64,000 nt of DNA, taken from Wurfbainia villosa (taxonomy: Eukaryota > Streptophyta > Magnoliopsida > Zingiberales > Zingiberaceae). Where the stretch lies: assembly GCA_025175895.1 (NCBI GenBank), contig CM045988.1, positions 13,297,647 through 13,361,646 of the forward strand, written 5' to 3'. Each line of letters begins with the position of its first letter. Within the stretch, counting starts at the first letter, position 1. The notes beneath the pieces were generated by a model, which saw nothing but the letters and a program-made list of their open reading frames with translations, made no database searches and was not told the DNA's origin. Both the position numbers and the translations under genes were made by a program. Of this stretch, positions 56,993-64,000 are shown in pieces.

Positions 56993-58830
56993 TGTTGATG
57001 CAATCGACCCAGGTCACGATTGACGAGACTCGAGTTTGACTCGAGTGATGTTTTGATGTTTGACAAAGGGATTTGACAAAGTGGTTTGACATTGATGTTT
57101 GACATTAATGTCGGTTAATATGTTGGGGAGATTGTTGGAGCAATCGACCCGGGTCATATTTGACCGGACTCGAGTTTGACTCGAGGAAGACCTTAATGGT
57201 TGACTAGGGTTGACCATGTGATTTTGGAAAGTCCAAGCATGGATCTTGGCAAGGTCCAAGTCATGGGTACTTGGAATGGAAAGTCCAAGTGGGACACTTG
57301 GCACTTGGTAAAGTCCAAGTCTTGAGTACTTGACATGAAAAGTCCAAGTGGGACACTTGGCGCATGGAAAGTCCAAGTCATGGGTACTTGACATTTGGGA
57401 AAGTCCAAGTCTTGAGTACTTGGCATGAGAAGTCCAAGCATGGGTCTTGGCAAATGGAAAGTCCAAGCATGGGTCTTGACAATGTAAAAGTCCAAGCATG
57501 GGTCTTGGCAATGTAAAGTCCAACATGGGTTGACAAGGAAAGTCCAAGCATGGTCTTGGCATGAAAAGTCCAACATGGGTTGGCAAGGAAAGTCCAAGCA
57601 TGGTCTTGGCATGGAAAGTCCAACATGGGTTGGCAAGGGAAAGTCCAAGCTTGAGTCTTGGCATTTGAGAAGTCCAAGGGTTTGATATTGGCAGCGTAAA
57701 GTCCAAGTGGGAGTCTTGGCAGCATAAGATCAATGGTTGGCAGCGTAAAGTCTAAGCGGAGTCTTGGCGGCGTAAGTACAATGTGCCTTGGCGGTGTAGA
57801 CACCGTTAGCATGACATAGCCGAGGGAAGCACCTGGAGGCTAGTGCGATGGATGAACAAGTCATGGATGACTTGGAGGGATCCGAGAGGCGTGAGGCTAA
57901 TGGAGGTGGCTAGAAGGCTTAGGTCTAGGCTAAGGGTGGTCTAGCAAGTATGGGGGCACCATACTTTGGGTTAAAACCTCATCTTTGAGGTTGGCGATCG
58001 TGACATTATGGCGGGTTCATTTGCCAGTGAGTCGACGAGTTCGTATGCGTTTAAAAGTTAGGCTGCTCTGACGATCTTGCTCATTGGAAGCGATCGGCTG
58101 ATGTCTCTGACGATCGGCTAGAAGTCGTGATCATTGCTAGTTAGCGCAAGCCTGAGAATGCTCCATGGCCGACTAGGCGTCGACTCTGTGGTGGCGATCG
58201 ATTGCCAATGTTGGCGATCGGCCCCAAAGTCCCATGGAACTTGTCCAACGTGGATTGAGGCGTTGTCTCACAGCTCTGATCTTGGCGATGGGACTTATGG
58301 CGGCTAGGCGGAAATCCATCCCGATGGAGGATAAAAGCAGCTGTTCGTGGAAGGCTCAAGCAATCAGTTCTTTGGGAGCTTACTTGAGGCGATTTGAAGG
58401 TGATTTGCAGGTGCATTTCAGGGCCCTTCAACCTCATCCAAGCAACCAACAAGCAAAGCGCTCAAACCCTAGTTTGTAAAGTGTTCTTTACATTTCCTTG
58501 TATTTTGCTTGTATTTTTGTGTATTACTTGTTGTAATCCATTGTACGAGGTTTCTCCACCTCCGACTTGTTGTCGAGAAGGAGTTTATTGCTTAGTGGTG
58601 TGTGATTGGCATCACTAGGGCTCGTTTGAGCCCGATCCGTGGAGTAGGAACCGTGCGGTTCCGAACCACGTTATATCCTTGTGTTCGTGATTGTATCTTT
58701 TCGTTATTGCTTTTATTATTTCTATTCCGCTGCGCATAACGAGTTTTGTAGAGATGATCGTGAACGAATTCCATCTTCCTACGGGCACATCGCTATTCAC
58801 CCCCCCTCTAGCGGCGTCAAATCTCCAACA
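56993..58830 (+). repeat. Element I 5' LTR
   Basis: It starts TGTTGATGCAATCGACCC and ends TCAAATCTCCAACA. About 140 bp in, at 57133, a second start-like TGTTGGAGCAATCGACCC follows a purine-rich GGGGAGAT. The end carries CACCCCCCCTCTAGCGGCG. The only TATA-like word found is ATAAAAG near 58331, which is weak. Confidence 0.88.
57225..57800. repeat. AAGTCCAAG/CTTGG minisatellite in LTR I
   Basis: Units of about 26-32 bp built from AAAGTCCAAGCATGGGTCTTGGCA and shorter variants occur about twenty times. CCAAG and CTTGG within each unit are complementary. The 3' LTR has the same array at about 62813-63223. Long open frames across it are repeat artefacts. Confidence 0.9.
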
Positions 58831-58832
58831 AG

Positions 58833-58844
58833 TGGTATCAGAGC
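58833..58844 (+). other. Primer binding site, element I
   Basis: TGGTATCAGAGC follows the LTR after two bases. Confidence 0.92.
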
Positions 58845-58898
58845 AAGGTTGCTCTTCAACGGATTAACAACCGGGAGCAAGACACTAGAGGGTAAAAG

Positions 58899-60698
58899 AT
58901 GGAAGTCCAAGATCAATTAGGTTGGGACATCAACACACCGGTGCCCTACACTCTATACGGACGAGAAGGATTCAATTCTTGGAAGGGAAGAATTGAGGAT
59001 TTTATTACGATGAGAGACTTTGAGGAATTGTCCATTTTGATGGATGGATTTGAATATCCAAGAGAACCAAGAGGTGGATTCCTCAAAAAGAAAAGATGGA
59101 CCGAAGAGCAAGTTCAAGCATCCGAGAAAAATGATAAGGTGATAAAATTTTTAATTGATTTAATGCCTAACAATATCTTGTGTATGTTAGGTAATTATGT
59201 AGATGCTAAAGAGTTATGAAGCCAAGTGGCAAAGCTCCATGAAAACTCATCATCGGTCCAAGAAGAAGAAGAAGAAGAAGAGGAGTGCTCACCCTCTCAA
59301 GCTCAAGAAAGTTCACCATCAATTCAAGAAGATAAGAAGGGTGAAGATGAGAGATCATCCTCACAAGGAAGTGAGGATTCGGAGGTTGATAGGGAATCAA
59401 CATCCGGATCGGAAGAGGTGGAGGAAGTGGAAGAAGCATCCACCTCAAGGATTGAGGGGGAGAAGAGAACCTCAACACCAGAGCAACAAGAAGAACCATC
59501 TACATCCGGTAGAGAGGAAGAGCAAGCTCAAGAATCCACTCCGACCACCACAACCACCCTAGGTAACTCAAGCATGTCAATTAATAATAAAATGAATATT
59601 ATATGCTTTGAGTGTAGGGAGAAAGGACACTACAAGAGTAAGTGTCCTAAACGGGTTAAGAAGACTCCACCCATGCCAAAAGTCAAGGAGACCGGTGCCT
59701 CAATGAAAAAGAGCAAGGAGCAAGTGATTTGCTTCAAATGCCGACTACCGGGTCATTACCGGAGTCAATGCCCGAAGGGGGAGAAGAAGGGGCAAAGGGG
59801 AGTATCACAAGTAGGGGGAGCTACTAAGGCTAACCCTAAGGTATATCAAGTTAATAATGCTCTTTCTTTAGTTAATAGACAAAAGCATGTTAGAAATTTC
59901 AATTCCCTAGCAATTTGCCATGAAAAGCATGCTAATAGAAATAAATACTTTTGTTTAGGAGCTAAAAATATTCACTTAGATAATAGGGAGAAATTTGGGA
60001 CTAATGTCCCTAAAAACAACTTATCTAAGGACAAACCTAGGTCAAATAACTCTAGAAAATTTTTACCTAGGGAGACAATTAGAAAGGTGCAAGAACACCT
60101 AGGTCTAAACCCTAAATGGACTAGGCATATGCCTAGGAAGTCCAATGCCCAAGATTTAAATCAAAATTCTAAAATTGGGCAATTAGAAAAGGAAAATCAA
60201 GTCTTGAGGTCAAGGCTTGAAAAACTTGAAAAGACCCTAAATAAGATACAAAATCAATTTAAAGGGTCTAGTGGTCAAAATCAAGGGTCCAAAAGTCAAA
60301 GTCAACACCTAGGACCTAAGAGTCAAAAGTCAACCAAGGGCAAGCAAAGTTTGGGTCACAAACCTAAGCCTAAAGTGGCTTATCATAGTGTTCCATTTGA
60401 CTATAGAACACAAACTAGGTCTAGGAAGACCAAGGTCAATAGGGAAGTCATCCCTAGAATTGACCAAAGGGTGTGCCTAGTGGCTAGGGTTTCAAGGAAA
60501 CCTAGGGTGGCCACTAAGAAGGTTGCAAGGGGAGTTACCCCTAGAGTCAACCTAGGTAAGACCCAAATGACCAAGGCTAACAAGCCTAGGAGGGTCATTA
60601 GGAAGGTATCTAGGGAGGTTATCCCTAAGGAATACCTAATTAACCCTAGGAGCTCAAATCGGTTTTGGGTTCCTAAGAGCGTGATTGATTCACGCTAG
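58899..60698 (+). pseudogene. Element I gag, two zinc knuckles, one internal stop
   Basis: The ATG at 58899 starts MEVQDQLGWDINTP. The N-terminal part has NSWKGRIEDFITMRDFEE and VIKFLIDLMPNNIL. A TGA at 59217-59219 stands where Trp is expected (KEL-stop-SQVAKLHE), with the same frame continuing, so one base separates this from an intact 599-residue Gag. A long glutamate- and serine-rich segment is followed by two CCHC knuckles, CFECREKGHYKSKC and CFKCRLPGHYRSQC. A coiled coil (KENQVLRSRLEKLEKTLNKI), basic repeats and the Sirevirus-type end NRFWVPKS close it at 60696-60698. It differs strongly from A, B, E and L in the N-terminal half. Confidence 0.9.
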
Positions 60699-62581
60699 AT
60701 GGGTTAGGGTGTGCCAACCTTAATTGGATGGGTAGTTAACTCAACCATTGTAAATGTGGCACTTTAGGATATTTTTAAGGTTATGGTTACCTTGAAAATA
60801 CATTTGAATTATAATCCTAAAAGATTTTAGGATGTGCCAATATTAGTTATGAAGTTTGATAAAATGATCAAATTGGCACAGTTAGGGTTTAGAGTGTTAG
60901 TGTGTCATTTTGGGTTTTTGGCACACTAGGGAGATTAATGATAATATGGCAAAATATATCTAACTATATCAAATGACAATTAATATTAAAATTTAGGTAT
61001 TACTATACCTATACATTTTATATGCCATGCTTTGATTGTCATATGTCATGTCATGACATCATGTGTATTTCTAATCATTTTATATGTCATGATTATGCTT
61101 AGGTTTAAGGATTTAAATGTCATGTGTTTTAGATTTTATCTTATGCCATGACATCATGATTATGAGCATATGCTTATTTATAACATTTGTAATGCCATAA
61201 TCATTCATGCATTTAAGACAATTTGGTTGAAATTGAATTAAGGACTATGGCATGACTTGAAGTCCCATTTATAAGGGAATCAAGTAGAGTTGCCTTAGAG
61301 AATGCATGAAATCCTAGATTAGGATGAACAAAACCCACATCTCACGTCCAATTGACATGTATGTGTATTTATACACTTTAGATACATGTGAGATGCTAGG
61401 ATATGAGTTGAGTTCAAGGTGCATAGTTTTTGCATCTAGATGAACTAAAACTCATCTTGTTTCATTTGTGGATCATTGGGAAAGCTTGTGTACAAGTCAT
61501 GTGCATAGAGCCCAAGGAATATGATCCAAAATAAGGTTTTGAAAACATTTTAAAATCATTTTGAAAAACCTTGGTGAAGTCTATCTTTTGATAGCAATCA
61601 CCATTGATAGAGTTGATACAAAATAGAGCCAAAACATTAAAAATTTCAATGGTTTTGAGTTTTGTATCAAACTCACTATTTTATGGGTAAAATAATTTTC
61701 AAATATTTTTCACCCATTGTGTGTGTCATAAGTATTATACGTATGAATTTTCATGATTTTTCGAAATACGTATAATTATTTATGAATTTTCAAAATTCAT
61801 TTCTGATAGCTGAAAATCGAGATTTTCAGTTATCGATCACCGCAATGTGGCGATCGATCGACATCTTGTCGAGTCGATCGCCAGTCTGATTTCGGGTTAA
61901 CAAGGTTTGTTTAGCCCGTGTTCAGCTATGGAAAAGGTTCCTAATCACTCCTAACCCTAGGATATGCTTTAGGAAGCATTATAAAGGGTGAAAATTCATT
62001 GGATATGGATTAGGAGAAGTGTTAGGTCAAAGTATCAAATTTAGGGTATGGAAAGTTCAAGTTTGAACTTAGAACCTTAATTTTGATGGTTTAGAGCTCC
62101 TATTGGCTTAGGGGCTTCCCAAGGACATTGTTGGTGCAATGGTCAAGGGGGAGCAAGCCTTTAGGGGGAGTTATCCATCTTGGGATGATGGATGTGTTTT
62201 TCTCCTTGGAGAGGAGAAGTTATTGGGAGAGTATCATCAATTGGGAAACTTGATGGGTTTTTGATACCCAATTTGGTAATTGGGAGAGAGTATAGGATTG
62301 TCTTTCTTGAGTGATATGTGAATTATCACTAGGAAGATGGTAGGCATCCTAGGTATTTATTTTTGGATCAAGGGGGAGATTGTAAGATCTCATTGGGACA
62401 TGAGACATTGACCTCCTTGGAGAGAAAACCTTTTTGATGTTAGTCAAAAAGGGGGAGAATGTTTGGGGGAGAACATTTGGAGAGTGTTTACCAATTTGGG
62501 ATAATTGGTAAGGGATTTTAGTTAGTGGTCTAACTCAGATGATTTGTTTGGTTTTTGTCAAACATCAAAAAGGGGGAGATT
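60699..62581 (+). other. Element I noncoding tail with repeated polypurine tracts
   Basis: No gene is visible. A CATG-rich tract lies at about 61018-61200 and the paired hairpin at 61338-61395. GATCGATCG-type palindromes lie at 61835-61890. Polypurine tracts of the AAGGGGGAG type occur near 62148, 62163, 62371, 62451 and 62569, the last directly before the 3' LTR. Confidence 0.75.
61338..61395 (+). other. CATCTCAC/GTGAGATG paired hairpin, element I
   Basis: Arms are at 61338-61345 and 61388-61395, with CTAGG after the distal arm. The loop holds further complementary words (ACATGTATGTGTAT and ATACATGT) that lengthen the pairing. Confidence 0.65.
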
Positions 62582-63223
62582 GTTGGTGCAATCGGCCCAG
62601 GTCACGATTGACCAGACTCGAGTTTGACTCGAGTGATGTTTTGATGTTTGACAAAGGGATTTGACAAAGTGGTTTGGAATTGATGTTTGACATTAATGTT
62701 GGTTAATATGTTGGGGAGATTGTTGGAGCAATCGACCCGGGTCATGTTTGACTGGACTCGAGTTTGACTCGAGGAAGACCTTAATGGTTGACTAGGGTTG
62801 ACCATGTGATTTTGGAAAGTCCAAGCATGGGTCTTGGCAAGGTAAAGTCCAAGTCATGGGTACATGGCATGGAAAGTCCAAGTGGGACACTTGGCACTTG
62901 GTAAAGTCCAAGTCTTGAGTACTTGGCATTAAAAGTCCAAGTGGGACACTTGGCGCATGGAAAGTCCAAGTCATGGGTACTTGGCATTTGGGAAAGTCCA
63001 AGTCTTGAGTACTTGGCATGAGAAGTCCAAGCATGGGTCTTGGCAAATGAGAAGTCCAAGCATGGTCTTGGCAAATGGAAAGTCCAAGCATGGGTCTTAG
63101 CAATGTAAAAGTCCAAGCATGGGTCTTGGCAATGTAAAGTCCAACACGGGTTGGCAAGGAAAGTCCAAGCATGGTCTTGGCATGAAAAGTCCAACATAGG
63201 TTGGCAAGGAAAGTCCAAGCATG
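62582..63223 (+). repeat. Element I 3' LTR, left part
   Basis: It starts TGTTGGTGCAATCGGCCC. It repeats the internal second start at 62721 and the AAGTCCAAG array. It is cut at 63224 by LTR J. Confidence 0.88.
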
Positions 63224-64000
63224 TGTTAGGACCTTTGTAACGCTAGAGGGGGGTGATTAGCGTCAATGGAATTCAATCGCGGTTGTGTCTACAAATTCGT
63301 TAGCGCAGCGGAATATAGATAATACAATAACAATAATGAAAACACAACACGCTAACACGAGTATATAACGTGGTTCGGAACCGCACGGTTCCTACTCCAC
63401 GGATCGGGCTCAAATGAGCCCTAGCGATGCCAATCACACACCACTATCAAATAACTCCTTCTCGGAACAATCCGGAGGTGGAGAAACCTCGTACAATATG
63501 ATTACAACAATAATCAAATGAACACAAGCAATATAGTGAAATACAAAGCAATACAAGTAAAGGAAACACTTTACAAATGCTCTTTGAATGCTTGATCACT
63601 TGGTTGATCGAGTAGCACTTGGAGACCCTGAATTGCAGCAGCAACTCGCCCCAAATCGCCTCAAAGAACCATCCCTTTTTCTTCCACCACGAGCTCCATA
63701 TATAGCTTCAACTGTCGGAAAAAGTCGATCACGATCGATCGAGACCATCACCGATCGATGCCATCGCTGCGTGAGACAACGGCTAGTTCCACGCTGGATA
63801 AGTCCAACGGACTACCATCATCGATCGATTGTGACCATCACGATGATGGAGTCCTCATCGACCGGACCGAGTCTCGACTCCATTCTGCGGGCCGATTCTC
63901 GAGCACCACGATCGATCGACGATCGATCGGTCGACCGATCGAGCCATCACCGATCGCCAACCTATGGCAATGATCGCTAGGCCATAACCCGCAGTCAAAC
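63224..64000 (-). repeat. LTR J, reverse orientation, runs off the window
   Basis: On the plus strand it begins TGTTAGGACCTTTG, CGCTAGAGGGGGG. Its 63360-63500 part is the reverse complement of LTR I 58555-58680, including CACGGTTCC/GGAACCGTG words, so it belongs to a related family. A minus-strand TATATATGG-like box lies near 63695-63705. A GATCGATCG palindrome array fills about 63725-63960. GCATG (63219-63223) is the expected left target copy. Confidence 0.78.

Larger units (their letters stand above)
56993..63223 (+). mobile_element. Element I: gag-only Sirevirus-like element (3' LTR cut by J)
   Basis: The 5' LTR is 56993-58830, the primer binding site 58833-58844, gag 58899-60698 and a long noncoding tail 60699-62581 with several polypurine tracts. 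The partial 3' LTR runs from 62582 until J interrupts it. The interior is only about 3.75 kb and shows no protease, integrase or reverse transcriptase, so the element is non-autonomous. GAGGT at 56988-56992 is the expected left target copy; the right one is outside the window. Confidence 0.87.

Noticed and set aside
57014..57812. Long overlapping open frames on the minus strand with repeated CLDFP/AWTF/MLGLS words (also 62781-63218)
   Set aside because: They are translations of the AAGTCCAAG minisatellite in all frames, a repeat artefact in LTR I.

Overview
This window looks like a repeat-rich intergenic block from a large-genome flowering plant. It is made almost entirely of Ty1/copia LTR retrotransposons nested in one another. 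The evidence is LTRs starting TG and ending CA, primer binding sites complementary to initiator tRNA-Met, polypurine tracts, 5-bp target-site duplications (TSDs), and gag, protease, integrase, reverse transcriptase and RNase H reading frames in copia order. The species cannot be fixed from sequence alone. I found no host protein-coding gene, rRNA, tRNA or CRISPR array. Every gag/pol is broken by stops, frameshifts or deletions, so all coding entries are listed as pseudogenes.

Layout (letters are my labels). L, a minus-strand Sirevirus-like element (43613-55303, left end not in the window), is the oldest host. It carries an inferred LTR fragment M (43416-43607), next to which lies E. E is a minus-strand Sirevirus: pol tail 1571-1955, pol/gag 27697-31995, 5' LTR 32052-33490 plus 43013-43415. 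E's RNase H was hit by A (1956-27696, plus, gag only, TSD GTGAA). A contains B (5640-14287, plus, full length, TSD CATAT). A's 3' LTR contains solo LTR C (15062-17276, TSD YGAAT) and D (17588-27431, minus, full length, TSD GTAGG). D's integrase contains F (22094-23137), a solo LTR of the A family (TSD TAATC). E's 5' LTR was hit by H1 (33491-43007, plus, TSD GTAAA). L's 5' LTR was hit by H2 (45906-55136, plus, TSD CTCCT), a second and better preserved copy of the H family. C is a solo LTR of that same family.

On the right, 55304-56812 is the only long interval I could not assign. A short LTR piece K (56813-56992) precedes I (56993 onward, plus), a gag-only element whose 3' LTR is cut by J, a minus-strand LTR running off the window end.

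Two lineages dominate. The Sirevirus-like group (A, B, E, F, L, probably I and J) has the gag C-terminal coiled coil and WVPK motif, multiplied polypurine tracts and palindromic tandem arrays in the LTRs. The second group (D, H1, H2, C) has 2.1-2.2 kb LTRs and resembles the Tork/Angela side of copia; that clade call is tentative.

The most interesting signals are noncoding. The H leader carries four extended hairpins with one shared apical sequence but different, mutually complementary outer arms. A paired CATCTCAC/GTGAGATG inverted repeat recurs five times in four Sirevirus-like elements, two of them gag only. A gag-pol intergenic block with its own small conserved frame is shared by A, B and L. 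A separate signal is that CAG/CTG in H2 repeatedly appears as CG in H1, which suggests methylation-linked sequencing error rather than real mutation.
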